Shown here: piece after piece, positions 51,549 through 60,599 of the stretch
How the letters are laid out: each line of letters starts with the position of its first letter
Numbering within the stretch: the first letter of the stretch is position 1
Assembly (NCBI RefSeq): GCF_016807185.1
Contig: NZ_JAEVYN010000002.1
Span: 1,234,528-1,298,527, forward strand
DNA: 64,000 nt
Source: Leptolyngbya sp. Cla-17
GTDB taxonomy: Bacteria; Cyanobacteriota; Cyanobacteriia; Leptolyngbyales; Leptolyngbyaceae
Direction: 5' to 3'
Position numbers and translations under genes: made by a program
The notes under the pieces: model-generated
Seen by the model: the letters and a program-made list of their open reading frames with translations, nothing else
Database searches by the model: none
What the model was told of the DNA's origin: nothing

Positions 51549-53780
51549 TCAGGCAGTCACCGACTGATTGTTACTTCGGTGAATCGCAACCACTGAGGGT
51601 TTGGGCGGGTCGTTGGCTTGTTTGCTAGGCCAATTTGACCCAATCGGAACTTTGCGGGTTTGCATGAATTCTTTGCCATCGGTGGTCTGCATGGCAAACT
51701 GCCGCATTTCTGCCGCCATGTTTTTGCGGGTGCCGTTGACCTCGCCAGGATGCTGAACGGATAGGAACAAGGTGCGATCGCCCGATGAAAAGCACAAACC
51801 CGTCGTTTCACAATCCATCGGTCCAGTTCCAAATAAATAAGGCTGCCCTGAGCCTTCGCCTGCCATGGGAATGTACCAGATGGCGTTGTTGCCATAGATG
51901 CCACGCAGACTCGAAGAAGTGATGGGCACTCCGTTTTTTTCTCGGCGGTTGGCTAGCACTTCCTGATTCAGTTTGTCAGACGACATATCGGTCACCATCC
52001 ACAGATTGCCCTGAGCATCAAAGGCGAGGTTGTCGGGGTTAGCAAACCCTTGTCCGCCATTGGCAGGTTCGCCACCTGTTGCCGCCATTTTCCAGTTAAA
52101 GGTTTTCGCCTCTGGTGCATCGCCATCTTCTGCAAGGCGCATAATCCAACCGTATTCATAGGCAGTGCTGCCATCAGGACCTTTGAAGATCCGACTATCG
52201 GGGCTACCATCCTCCTTGCTAATGCCGCCAGAGGTAAAAGTGACGAAAAGAGACCCATCGGGTGCAATTTTGGTATCTTCTGGACGTGCGGTGCAGGTTG
52301 CGCCCGCCGCATTGGCAGCGAAGTGAGCATCAATTAAGATGGCACCTTGCTTTTCGGATTCGCTGCCCACGTAGAGAGCGCCCAGGGTTTTATACTTTTT
52401 CTGAAATGCTTCAATTTGGGCATCGTCATCTGCTTTGAAAACGCCGCCTTCTGGACGTTGGGGTAAGGGCAGCATGACTCCGCTCAGGAACGTGGGTGGC
52501 GTGGGCGCGATCGCGGTGGTGGGTGCTAGGGGAATCCAACGTCCCGTGCCGTCTGCCTGAAACTGAGCCACATAGAGCATCCCATCGCTCAGCAGTTTGG
52601 AGTTGGCTTTATCTTTAGGATCAGTGACAGCGGCTTTACTGACAAATTTATAGAGATGTCCACCCCGGCGATCGCAGCCTGAATAGAATGCCAATGGCTT
52701 GCCTGCCACCACTCGCACCCCGACTGCCTCATGGCGATAGCGCCCTAACCAGGTGTGCTTGGTGCCATAGTCGTTTGGATTCGTGGGGTCAAGCTCCACC
52801 ATCCAGCCATATTTATTGCCTGCCAGCCCAAACACATTGCCCATGCCCGTCAGTTCTTCATCGGTAATGTTAAAGGGGCGATTAATTGGGTCAAATGAGG
52901 TGCCATCGGCATACACGGGTTCAGGCACTTGCACCTGCACGTTTTCTTCGGCGCTGAATACGGTGCCCCACGGGGTAATGCCACCGGCACAGTTTTGAAA
53001 AGTGCCGATAATTTTGTCGCCTAACTTGTCTACATAGCCCTGTCCCTTTGTTTTTTGGAAAATGGCAACGGCTGGACCTGTGGTTTTTAAGTAGCGTCCG
53101 TCTTCCAACCCAGAAATGCCTGTGATGCGGCGCTCGGCAGCAGATTGCGATCGCCTCCATTTTTCGTCAGGTGATCGCCGCAGGGCAATCACTCCCACGC
53201 CTTGATCAATCAAGCCTTCTCTGCAAATTGTTTTGACTTGCTCCTTAATCGGATTGCCATCGGGCAAAGCGTAAGCGTTCAACCCAGGAACCTGATCATC
53301 CTTAATTGCTTTAATCGCTGCCCGGACTGCTTGGTCAACTTCACGAAACGGTAGCGCCTTGCCCATCACTTGCTCGTAGCTCTGCTGCCAAGGCACCGCA
53401 CTAACGTACTCAAAATTGACGGACATCAACGCTTCATTGGGGCTGGTTTCAATCAATGCCAGGTAGTCGTTGTTATACCCAAAGCGAGAGTCGCCGACTT
53501 TGTCGCCCCAGGAAGCGATTACATCATAGGTAAATCCCTCTGGCAGCACCAAATCATCGACCACCTCATACTGGCTAAATTCAGTCATCTGGCGATCGCT
53601 GGCCAAGGCATTGACTGCAAGTGGCATGGGTCCTTTGACGGGCTGAAACGCTAACTTTACCCCCGGACTAAAGGTGGAACTGCCACTGGTTGAGGTTTGC
53701 TGACTAGGTCGGATTCCACAAGCGGCAGTCGTCGCTGTCGCACCTAAAAAAAGAAGAAAGTGTCTGCGATTGAGAGTCAT
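51549..53780 (-). CDS. phoX: PhoX-family (DUF839) alkaline phosphatase-like protein
   Basis: A 743-residue exported protein. The N-terminus NRRHFLLFLGATATTAAC combines a twin-arginine motif and a lipobox-like Cys, so export folded by Tat and possible lipidation are expected. The DUF839/PhoX body follows: LVLPEGFTYDVIASWGD, FGYNNDYLALIE, NCAGGITPWGTVFSAEENVQ, WLGRYRHEAVGV, GATCTARPEDTKIAPDGSLF, NPDNLAFDAQGNLWMVTDMS. PhoX enzymes are Ca/Fe-dependent phosphatases induced by phosphate starvation; no Pho box was sought beyond the eye. The first about 190 bases of the gene and its upstream are duplicated at 58837-59089. Confidence 0.88.
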   Translation of the reverse strand: MTLNRRHFLLFLGATATTAACGIRPSQQTSTSGSSTFSPGVKLAFQPVKGPMPLAVNALASDRQMTEFSQYEVVDDLVLPEGFTYDVIASWGDKVGDSRFGYNNDYLALIETSPNEALMSVNFEYVSAVPWQQSYEQVMGKALPFREVDQAVRAAIKAIKDDQVPGLNAYALPDGNPIKEQVKTICREGLIDQGVGVIALRRSPDEKWRRSQSAAERRITGISGLEDGRYLKTTGPAVAIFQKTKGQGYVDKLGDKIIGTFQNCAGGITPWGTVFSAEENVQVQVPEPVYADGTSFDPINRPFNITDEELTGMGNVFGLAGNKYGWMVELDPTNPNDYGTKHTWLGRYRHEAVGVRVVAGKPLAFYSGCDRRGGHLYKFVSKAAVTDPKDKANSKLLSDGMLYVAQFQADGTGRWIPLAPTTAIAPTPPTFLSGVMLPLPQRPEGGVFKADDDAQIEAFQKKYKTLGALYVGSESEKQGAILIDAHFAANAAGATCTARPEDTKIAPDGSLFVTFTSGGISKEDGSPDSRIFKGPDGSTAYEYGWIMRLAEDGDAPEAKTFNWKMAATGGEPANGGQGFANPDNLAFDAQGNLWMVTDMSSDKLNQEVLANRREKNGVPITSSSLRGIYGNNAIWYIPMAGEGSGQPYLFGTGPMDCETTGLCFSSGDRTLFLSVQHPGEVNGTRKNMAAEMRQFAMQTTDGKEFMQTRKVPIGSNWPSKQANDPPKPSVVAIHRSNNQSVTA

Positions 53781-53845
53781 ATTAGATTTGCTTAAAGTCT
53801 CGCTCTGTGACGAATCTAACGCGATCGCTTTAAGACTCGGTTAAT
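53592..53845. repeat. direct repeat, left copy (phoX 5' end and upstream)
   Basis: 254 bp starting at HIP1 octamer GCGATCGC (53592-53599) and ending GGTTAAT (53845). It matches 58837-59089 in the same orientation with about 11 substitutions and one 1-base gap by eye (about 95% identity). It covers the first 189 bases of phoX and 65 bases upstream. The sequence outside differs at both ends. Confidence 0.9.
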
Positions 53846-53935
53846 AATATCGTTGGGGTCTATGGGCTGCTGGAGTTTTTGGGTTTGTGCTTCATTACGT
53901 GATCGCCACCACTCTAAAACGGTCGTGCAAGGCAT
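53816..53935 (-). pseudogene. 39-aa chimeric ORF fragment at the repeat boundary
   Basis: ORF MPCTTVLEWWRSRNEAQTQK continuing LQQPIDPNDIINRVLKRSR. It starts 13 bp after the GT2 stop on the same strand. The codons after about residue 30 lie inside the phoX-derived repeat, so its tail is borrowed from the repeat. This looks like the N-terminal fragment of a gene cut off by the rearrangement. Family not recognised. Confidence 0.35.
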
Positions 53936-53947
53936 AGGTAGACGAAC

Positions 53948-54964
53948 TTACTGATGCTCTGGAATGCCATGGTTAAGGATTGCGCTGTTCCGGACAAAGT
54001 CTTGCAGTAGATAAGGGGGATCAAAATCAGGCTTGCGTTGAATCAGTCTGCGTCCGCTCCAGGAGGCAAAACCTAAAAACCAAACCGTGTCCGCGATCGC
54101 GGCATACCAACGACCATAATTTTTAACAAAGTACCGACGGCGTGAATTAAACCAGTACTGGGGTAAACGTTTGGGCTGAATGTGGGGAGTCGTAACTCCA
54201 GTGCTTTGTCCGGCAAGGTGCATGACATGACTGGTGGGTACATACCAACATTCCCAACCGTGACGGGCAGCCTGCAAACAAAAATCGGTTTCTTCGTAAT
54301 ACAGAAAATACCCTTCATCCATTAAACCGATCGTCTCAAACACTTCTCGGCGAATCAGCATACTCGCCCCGGGTAGCCAGTCCATTTGTTGAGGCTGATC
54401 GGTCATCACCTGAGCCACTTTCCAAGGAGACAATACTTTAGACACTAAACTCAAGCGAAACCCATTTTCAAGCTCACTCAAGATGGTAGGAAAGCGAAAC
54501 GCGATCGGCCAAACTGTGCCATCGGGTTCTTCAAAGCGACTACCACAAATCCCAACTTTATCGTGAGTTTGCATAAACTCCACTAAGGCATGGAGTGCTC
54601 CAGAACGAATTTCAGTATCCGAGTTAAGCAACCAAATATAGTCTGGTGGATGTTCCGAAACGAGTGCGGGACGAATGGCAACATTATTGCCGTAGGAGAA
54701 TCCACCATTGTGATTTGCTGGTAGCAGTGTCGCCCAATGATTCCAGCCTTCAGTCTCGATCGCGGCTTGAATCTGCTCCACCGATCCATCCTCAGAATCG
54801 TTGTCCACGACGACGACGTGTGTATTGGGTAGAGAGGAGATGTCAGAGGCAAGTGATCGCAGACAATTGATGGTTAAGATAGGTGTGCGGTAGTTGACGA
54901 TCGCCACCAACACCGAACTGGTTTGAATAGATTGAGCTATTGCCATCGTTGAATTAGCCAGCAT
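53948..54964 (-). CDS. family 2 glycosyltransferase
   Basis: A 338-residue GT-A glycosyltransferase of the rhamnosyl/WcaE-like subgroup. Motifs: VLVAIVNYRTPILTINCLRS, VVVDNDSEDGSVEQ, HNGGFSYGNNVAIRPA, the DxD-like WLLNSDTEIR, WLPGASMLIRREVFE and LYYEETDFCLQAARHGWECW. An ATG at 54946 is an alternative start. It follows the NRPS gene by 81 bp on the same strand; the pair probably forms one transcription unit within the repeat-bounded cassette. Confidence 0.92.
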   Translation of the reverse strand: MLANSTMAIAQSIQTSSVLVAIVNYRTPILTINCLRSLASDISSLPNTHVVVVDNDSEDGSVEQIQAAIETEGWNHWATLLPANHNGGFSYGNNVAIRPALVSEHPPDYIWLLNSDTEIRSGALHALVEFMQTHDKVGICGSRFEEPDGTVWPIAFRFPTILSELENGFRLSLVSKVLSPWKVAQVMTDQPQQMDWLPGASMLIRREVFETIGLMDEGYFLYYEETDFCLQAARHGWECWYVPTSHVMHLAGQSTGVTTPHIQPKRLPQYWFNSRRRYFVKNYGRWYAAIADTVWFLGFASWSGRRLIQRKPDFDPPYLLQDFVRNSAILNHGIPEHQ

Positions 54965-55045
54965 AAGTGTTAGAAGGAGTCAAAATATAATTTGAAAGCA
55001 CTAGCAAACATATCTACATCTGGTTAAATCGCTGTATCCGTAAGA

Positions 55046-57868
55046 CTATACCGATTCAAGACAGAGCCCTGAATCTGAGTTTAAATCGTTCAAGTAGGTT
55101 TGTAGGATATCAGCGATCACCTTCACATGAGGCAGTTGTAACATACTGGAGTGCCCTCCTGGAACGTCATAAACATCCACTTTTTGAGTGACATGTTGTC
55201 CCCAACCCAACTCTGGATCAGTGTAGATTTCCTGATAGGGATGATCACCGCCTTCCCCTTGCGTCGCCCGAAGCAGTACTAATCGCCCCTCCAGCTTTAT
55301 ATCTTGAGCATACTCAGCTTCAGCAAATAGATACGTCTTGCGGACAAGAATATGACCAAGAAATTGGGGAGGAGTTTGCTGCTGATCTAGGTAGTGGCGG
55401 AAGAGGCGCAATTTGGTCTCATCCAGATTGCGTTGCAAGAAGGATGTAACCTCATAGTGGAGTAAATTTCTGGCTTTCTTGATTAAGGTAGTCAACCTAC
55501 GAATTAAGTTGAGCAGCGTGATTGATTGATCCTGACCCATTGCTTTGGCAAGGCGATCGCGGCGTTGATTTTGAACCCATTGAGATCGATCCAAAGCAGG
55601 ATAGACTGCATCAAACAGAGCAACCATCGATACCATTTGCCCCTGTTGTTGCAATTGACAAGCAACTTCGTAAGCCAACACTCCCCCCGCGCATAGTCCA
55701 CCCAAGTAATAGGGTCCCTCCGGTTGAATCGAGCGAATTTTCTGCAAGTAATCGGATGCCATGTCCGCAATCCGAGTATGCAAAATGGGGTGGTTTGCAT
55801 TGGAGCAGGGCTGAATGCCGTAGATCGAGCGTTCTGGATCGAGTTGATGGGCAAGGGTTCGATATAGCAAAGTCTCGCCATCCCCATCATGAATCAAGAA
55901 AACGGGTGGCTTATTACCTCCCAATCGCAACAACACTACTGACTCTACCTGGAGCGGTTCCGAAAGCACTGCTGCAAGTTGGGCGATCGTGGGGGCTTGC
56001 AGCAAAATCGATAGGGGGAGATCGACTCCAAACGCTTGAAAAATTTGATTAGATAGTTGCGCTACCAACAAAGAATGACCACCCAACTCAAAGAAGTTGT
56101 CGGTGATCCCAACCCCATTGATGCCCAAAACTTCTTCCCAAATTTGCACCAATTGAGCTTCTGTAGCAGTAGTGGGAGCCACGATCGCTCGATCTTCAGC
56201 TATTTCTATCGACTGAGGAGCGGGTAGCGCTTGTCGATTTACCTTACCGTTAACCGTGGTGGGAAAAGTCTCCATCTTCACAAAAGCGGTTGGAATCATG
56301 TAATCTGGCAGCTTCTGTTGTAGAAAGCTCCGCAGCTCATCTGGATTGAACTTCTGGCTGGGATGCAATTTCAAGTAGGCAACCAAACGAGAATTTCCAG
56401 TATGATCGTCCTGTGCCAGCACGATCGCCTGTTGAATCGGTGCAAATTGTTCTAACTGAACTTCGATCTCGGATAACTCAATCCGAAAACCTCGCACTTT
56501 AACTTGAAAGTCATAGCGCCCCAGAAATTCTAGATTGCCGTCGGGTGAACATCGCACCCGATCGCCAGTCTTATATAAACGCGATTGAGGATCAGTGCTA
56601 AAGGGGTTTGAGATGAACCGCTCAGCCGTTTGATCTGGCAAATTAAGATATCCACGTGCAACTCCTAGCCCGCCAATGTAGAGTTCCCCACATTCACCCT
56701 GGGGCACAGACTCTAAATTTCCATTCAAAATATGAACTTCAGCATTGGTGATCGCTTTACCAATGGGAATATCACCCTGAGATGGATCGTAGTGTGCCGC
56801 GATCGGATCATAAAGGGTGGCAGTAACCGTGGTTTCGGTGGGACCGTAGCCATTTAGCCAGCGTGGATAATCTCCAACGAGTTTGCGCCACTGAGCATAG
56901 ATAGAGCGAGAAGGTTTTTCCCCACCCACTGCGACAAGCCGGATGCTAGCAGGTACAGACCGTTTCAACAATGCCATGCCATTCACCCACTCATGCCAGA
57001 AGGCAACGGGTAACAAGAGAACAGTGATGTTCTGCTGTTCCACAAATTGGAGAAAATGGCGTGTGGAAGATAAAACGTCCTCAGAGCGGAGAATGACGGT
57101 CGCTCCGCTAACCAGGGCTGGATACAGTTGCTCCACGGTGACATCAAAACTCATGCTGGAGAATTGGAGTACGCGATCGCGATCGCTGATCTCAAAGGCG
57201 CGCGTAATTGCCCGACTATGATTGACGACCCCCCGATGAGGCACCATTACTCCTTTGGGCAATCCAGTAGACCCAGAGGTGTAAATCACGTAGGCAAGAT
57301 GATCCGCTGTGGTGCAAACATCTGGATTAACGGCACTAAAGGATGAAATCAACTGCCAGTCCGAGTCTAAACTAATGACCGATGCGGTGTGTTGAGGTAA
57401 CGAATCAACCAAACTTTTCTGCGTGAGAATGAACCGCGCTTGCACATCTCGAAGTTGATACGCCCGTCGTTCTGCTGGGTACTCCGGATCAAGCGGTACG
57501 TAAGCTCCACCTGCCTTGAGTACGCCCAAATAAGCGATTACCATCTCCAAGCTGCGGTGCGTGGAAATTACGACCAATTCTTGAGGTTGCAACCCTTGGT
57601 GTAATAGGCAGTGAGCTAGTTGGTTTGCTCGCTGATTCAACGTTTCATAGGGTAGATGTTGACCGTCAAAGGAGAGAGAGATCGCGTTGGGTGTGCTGTC
57701 AACTTGGGCTTCAAACCATTGATGAATACATTGAATTGATTCATTCCACTTCTGAGTATCAACTGGCAAGTTTGGTGGATCGTAGAGTTGAGTAGGTAAA
57801 TCAAGTTGCTCAGCAGTTAAATGATTAGGCTCTGGCAACTGAAATGATGAGCGTACAGCTTGAATCAT
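55046..57868 (-). CDS. single-module NRPS: adenylation, carrier, thioesterase
   Basis: A 940-residue A-PCP-TE protein lacking a condensation domain. Adenylation (about 40-560): YVIYTSGSTGLPKGVMVPH (A3), NGYGPTETTV (A5), YKTGDRV (A7), FQVKVRGFRIELSEIEVQLE (A8), NGKVNRQALP (A10 Lys). Asp in FDVTVEQL matches the amino-group-binding Asp235, so an amino acid substrate is likely. Carrier: FFELGGHSLLVAQL (phosphopantetheine Ser). Thioesterase (about 660-930): elbow GGLCAGG with Cys replacing Ser, His in PGGHSSM. ATG 57868 preferred over TTG 57919. The product is unknown. Confidence 0.92.
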   Translation of the reverse strand: MIQAVRSSFQLPEPNHLTAEQLDLPTQLYDPPNLPVDTQKWNESIQCIHQWFEAQVDSTPNAISLSFDGQHLPYETLNQRANQLAHCLLHQGLQPQELVVISTHRSLEMVIAYLGVLKAGGAYVPLDPEYPAERRAYQLRDVQARFILTQKSLVDSLPQHTASVISLDSDWQLISSFSAVNPDVCTTADHLAYVIYTSGSTGLPKGVMVPHRGVVNHSRAITRAFEISDRDRVLQFSSMSFDVTVEQLYPALVSGATVILRSEDVLSSTRHFLQFVEQQNITVLLLPVAFWHEWVNGMALLKRSVPASIRLVAVGGEKPSRSIYAQWRKLVGDYPRWLNGYGPTETTVTATLYDPIAAHYDPSQGDIPIGKAITNAEVHILNGNLESVPQGECGELYIGGLGVARGYLNLPDQTAERFISNPFSTDPQSRLYKTGDRVRCSPDGNLEFLGRYDFQVKVRGFRIELSEIEVQLEQFAPIQQAIVLAQDDHTGNSRLVAYLKLHPSQKFNPDELRSFLQQKLPDYMIPTAFVKMETFPTTVNGKVNRQALPAPQSIEIAEDRAIVAPTTATEAQLVQIWEEVLGINGVGITDNFFELGGHSLLVAQLSNQIFQAFGVDLPLSILLQAPTIAQLAAVLSEPLQVESVVLLRLGGNKPPVFLIHDGDGETLLYRTLAHQLDPERSIYGIQPCSNANHPILHTRIADMASDYLQKIRSIQPEGPYYLGGLCAGGVLAYEVACQLQQQGQMVSMVALFDAVYPALDRSQWVQNQRRDRLAKAMGQDQSITLLNLIRRLTTLIKKARNLLHYEVTSFLQRNLDETKLRLFRHYLDQQQTPPQFLGHILVRKTYLFAEAEYAQDIKLEGRLVLLRATQGEGGDHPYQEIYTDPELGWGQHVTQKVDVYDVPGGHSSMLQLPHVKVIADILQTYLNDLNSDSGLCLESV

Positions 57869-57900
57869 TGCGGTTTTAAATCCATAAGAATGACAAATCC

Positions 57901-57915
57901 GTATAGTTTCTATAC
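57901..57915. promoter_or_regulatory. short perfect dyad upstream of the NRPS gene
   Basis: GTATAG (57901-57906) and CTATAC (57910-57915) are inverted around TTT, 33 bp before the NRPS ATG. It could be an operator or a leader hairpin; no regulator gene is adjacent. Weak evidence. Confidence 0.3.
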
Positions 57916-58355
57916 ACAAAGATCAAGTTGATTTCGGCAATCACTTGTTTTATCTAAGAAACTTCTAGTTGAACGACCTCAAGTAAAAATGCAGAGGAGT
58001 TGTATGATTTTGTATCAAAAAAAATTACTAGAAGTTTTACTGTTGCTTTTGTGGATACGCGCTTAAAATCTTCTGAAGTAGACTTTTATTAATGCAAAAT
58101 GTAGCGATCTCTACTTGACTTCAAACTGTAGAAAATACTGGTCGTACTCTGTTAAAAAAATTAGTTGGACTTAAATAGGGTTAGTGTAAGAACACTGTTA
58201 CTTGCTAAATTTGACTTCCCTAATCTAGTTCTATTTGTGTAAAAGACTAGTAAATGCTACTAATTGTGCGTAAAGCTTGTGTGAAACCTTAATGCAGGAT
58301 AAAAGCTTGCAAAAGCAGATATGAATAGACTTCATAAAATAGCTTTAATCGAATG
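57916..58355. other. AT-rich intergenic region upstream of the NRPS gene
   Basis: About 440 bases of AT-rich sequence with no supported gene; a 20-codon ORF at 58004-58066 is too short to support. It probably contains the NRPS promoter on the minus strand and separates it from the IS1 remnant. Confidence 0.5.
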
Positions 58356-58836
58356 GGTAATGTTTCAAACTTGTTGTTATTGATAACAAAGATTCCTCTG
58401 ATAGAGGAATCAAATATTGTGGAGACTCAAGCATGGTTCTAGAGCCGATTCACTGCCCTCAATGTGATGGAGTCGAAGTGACAAACACGGCACCACTCCA
58501 GATGGCAAACAGCGCTACTTTTGTCAAAACTCCCAGTGCCATCGGCGCACTTTTATTTTGCAATACAAGTATCCAGGATATGTGCCTGAAGTCAAGCAAC
58601 AAATCAGCGATATGGCGATGAATGGGAGTGGCATCCGAGATACGGCCCGTGTGCTTCACATTAGCCCGACTACCGTGATTAAGGAGTTAAAAAAAAGAGT
58701 GTCAACTCAAAGCGGTGAATGCAGCTAAACTCGCTGAACTAGAACCTACTCAAAACATCGTCAAGCTCTGCCAGTGGGAGGATACAGAAGCAGAAGCCGA
58801 TGAAATGTGGAGTTTTGTTAAGTCTAAAGCACAACA
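58356..58836 (+). mobile_element. truncated IS1-family element
   Basis: The left end probably begins GGTAATGTTTCAAACTTG, followed by two dyads (TTGTTATTGATAACAA, 58374-58389; GATTCCTC/GAGGAATC, 58391-58411). The InsA part reads IHCPQCDGVEVT, then after a 1-base deletion near 58484 GTTPDGKQRYFCQNSQCHRR, YKYPGYVPEVKQQISDMAM and ARVLHISPTTVIKELKK. An A8 run (58689-58696) marks the insA/insB frameshift; InsB follows as LKAVNAAKLAELEPTQN, WEDTEAEADEMWSFVKSKAQ and is cut at 58836, where phoX-derived sequence begins. The rest of InsB and the right end are missing, so it is inactive. Confidence 0.8.
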
Positions 58837-59089
58837 GCGATCGCTGGCCAGGGCATTGACTGCAAGCGGCATTGGTCCTTTGATGGGCTGGAACGCTAAC
58901 TTTACCCCCGGACTAAAAGTGGAACTGCCACTGGTTGAGGTTTGCTGACCGGGGCGGACTCCACAAGCGGCAGTCGTCGCTGTCGCACCTAGAAAAAGAA
59001 GAAAGTGTCTGCGATGAGAGTCATATTAGATTTGCTTAAAGTCTCGCTCTGTGACGAATCTAACGCGATCGCTTTAAGACTCGGTTAAT
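58837..59089. repeat. direct repeat, right copy (phoX 5' fragment)
   Basis: 253 bp, about 95% identical to 53592-53845 by eye, same orientation. It starts at a HIP1 octamer fused directly to the IS1 remnant. It contains a phoX start (ATGACTCTC on the minus strand) followed by a 1-base deletion, so the phoX fragment is a pseudogene; the upstream part is identical in both copies. The last bases GGTTAAT are followed by GACAACGG, presumably the original flank of phoX. Confidence 0.9.
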
Positions 59090-59162
59090 GACAACGGTAA
59101 ACTTCTTTAGAAAAGAGGGTGATTTGTTACTACTCTCAACGAGCACTACTGAAAGCTTTTAA

Positions 59163-59717
59163 CTATTTTGTACTTTCTATCCTCGCCTCAAAAAAGCGCT
59201 TGGCAGCGTGCCCAAACGCAACCCGGCTTGCTAAAAATCCCAGCACGCTTGCCGGAAAAAGAATATCTAAAGCTCCCCGCAATCCCAAATCGACATAGCT
59301 CGAATAGCCGCAGTATCTCTGTTCAACTTCCCCAACGCTGCCTTTCCAACAGTCGTAGGGAGGAGCGGGTAGGGATATACCTGAAGTCAGGGCACGGTAG
59401 ATCAGTTGAAAGTATGAACTACGAGTTATCGCTACCAACACGGCAAACAGCAGAAACGCGATCGCCAGCCACTTACCATACAGTTTCCTTTTTTGAAGCC
59501 CCCAAATTGTTAGCAAAAGCCAACCTAAAAGGATACAGGAGCCTGCTAAATCTAAAATCTTTCCTACCGTGAAGCAGTTTTGTACTCCTGGCATTAAGCA
59601 GTGTGAAACTAGCCCAAACAGTTGCACGGGTATAAAGATCAGGGATAATAAAATCCCCATCATCACTATGAACTGGGTGATCCAAATGCTGCTAGGTTTG
59701 GAGGGTCGGCGCTCCAT
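59163..59717 (-). CDS. four-helix membrane protein, unknown
   Basis: A 184-residue protein with about four transmembrane segments (WITQFIVMMGILLSLIFIPV, ILDLAGSCILLGWLLLTIWG, LAIAFLLFAVLVAI, and a C-terminal one) and a loop with Cys pairs (YDCWKG, QRYCGYSS; also SHCLMPGVQNCF), probably extracytoplasmic. Its ATG overlaps the stop of the upstream dnaJ-like gene by one base (TAATG), so translation is coupled. Family not recognised. Confidence 0.65.
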   Translation of the reverse strand: MERRPSKPSSIWITQFIVMMGILLSLIFIPVQLFGLVSHCLMPGVQNCFTVGKILDLAGSCILLGWLLLTIWGLQKRKLYGKWLAIAFLLFAVLVAITRSSYFQLIYRALTSGISLPAPPYDCWKGSVGEVEQRYCGYSSYVDLGLRGALDILFPASVLGFLASRVAFGHAAKRFFEARIESTK

Positions 59718-60451
59718 TATGCGATCGCTCTCACGGCTGCCTGTGCATCTCGCAGTAAGCCTTTAGCGATTCTAAAAAGCTCTTGCCCAGTGTGCAAGTA
59801 GTCTTCATCGTAATTAGCCGTGAAGTATTCTAGCTGTTCGATGCCGTCCTCAACACGGTTTAAACAGTAGAAGAGATGTTCGGCTACACCTGCCACGCTG
59901 GCAGGATTGGGCAGGGAACGAAAAACTTTTTCGGCTTGCATCAGCCAAGCTTGACAGTCTTCTAAATAAAGCTGAAAGTCGCGCATCAACTCGTCGTCAA
60001 ACGGATCGGCTGACAAATCATTAATTTCATCTTTTAACGGATCTAAGATGTCGCGGATGATTCGGTTCACAGGCGTGTAAACCAGTTTGAGCCATTGATC
60101 TAGCTCCGTATCGGCTTGCTGTCCAGTTTTTTGCTGCTTTCGATAGTGTGCTTGAGCCTTAGCAGTGCGCTCTTGACGCTGATTTTTAGAAGATTTCCCA
60201 GCTTCCGATGCAAAACCTGCTGCGTCTAATTGAGCGCGGTAAATTCGCAACTGATCATAGGATCGCCGATTGTGGGGATCTCCTAGAATCTCGTAGGCAG
60301 CGTTCACCTTCGTTATTTTTTCGTGGTTATTGGTGCTGCGATTGCTATCAGGATGAAAAAGTTTAGCAAGGCGGCGATAAGCTTGCTTGATTTCTGCCTG
60401 AGTTGCCGTTGGGCTAACTTCCAGGATGCGGTAGTGATCGGGTTCTGCCAT
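59717..60451 (-). CDS. J-domain (DnaJ-like) protein
   Basis: A 244-residue protein with an N-terminal J domain (residues 5-68): HYRILEVSPTATQAEIKQAY, the HPD motif at 33-35 (LFHPDSN) and AAYEILGDPHNRRSYDQ. The rest is helical and lacks the G/F and zinc-finger regions of true DnaJ, with a Q/K-rich linker (HYRKQQKTGQQ) and an acidic C-terminus. It likely recruits an HSP70 to a special client; coupling to the membrane protein gene suggests a role there. Confidence 0.9.
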   Translation of the reverse strand: MAEPDHYRILEVSPTATQAEIKQAYRRLAKLFHPDSNRSTNNHEKITKVNAAYEILGDPHNRRSYDQLRIYRAQLDAAGFASEAGKSSKNQRQERTAKAQAHYRKQQKTGQQADTELDQWLKLVYTPVNRIIRDILDPLKDEINDLSADPFDDELMRDFQLYLEDCQAWLMQAEKVFRSLPNPASVAGVAEHLFYCLNRVEDGIEQLEYFTANYDEDYLHTGQELFRIAKGLLRDAQAAVRAIA

Positions 60452-60599
60452 GCAAGTATTCTATCGTGCTTGCTAGAACACCAGGATCATAGCCTGCGTT
60501 GCTTTCTGATGGTTTATTCAGTTAAAAATTGCGCTTGCCTTGAGGCAGAATCTCAGAGTTTTGTCAAGATTTTTAGTGGATAAAAATCCTCAAAAAGAT

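Noticed and set aside
58004..58066. 20-codon ORF with a GAGGAG just upstream (MILYQKKLLEVLLLLLWIRA)
   Set aside because: Too short, the ribosome-site spacing is poor and the surrounding region is AT-rich, so a chance ORF is more likely.
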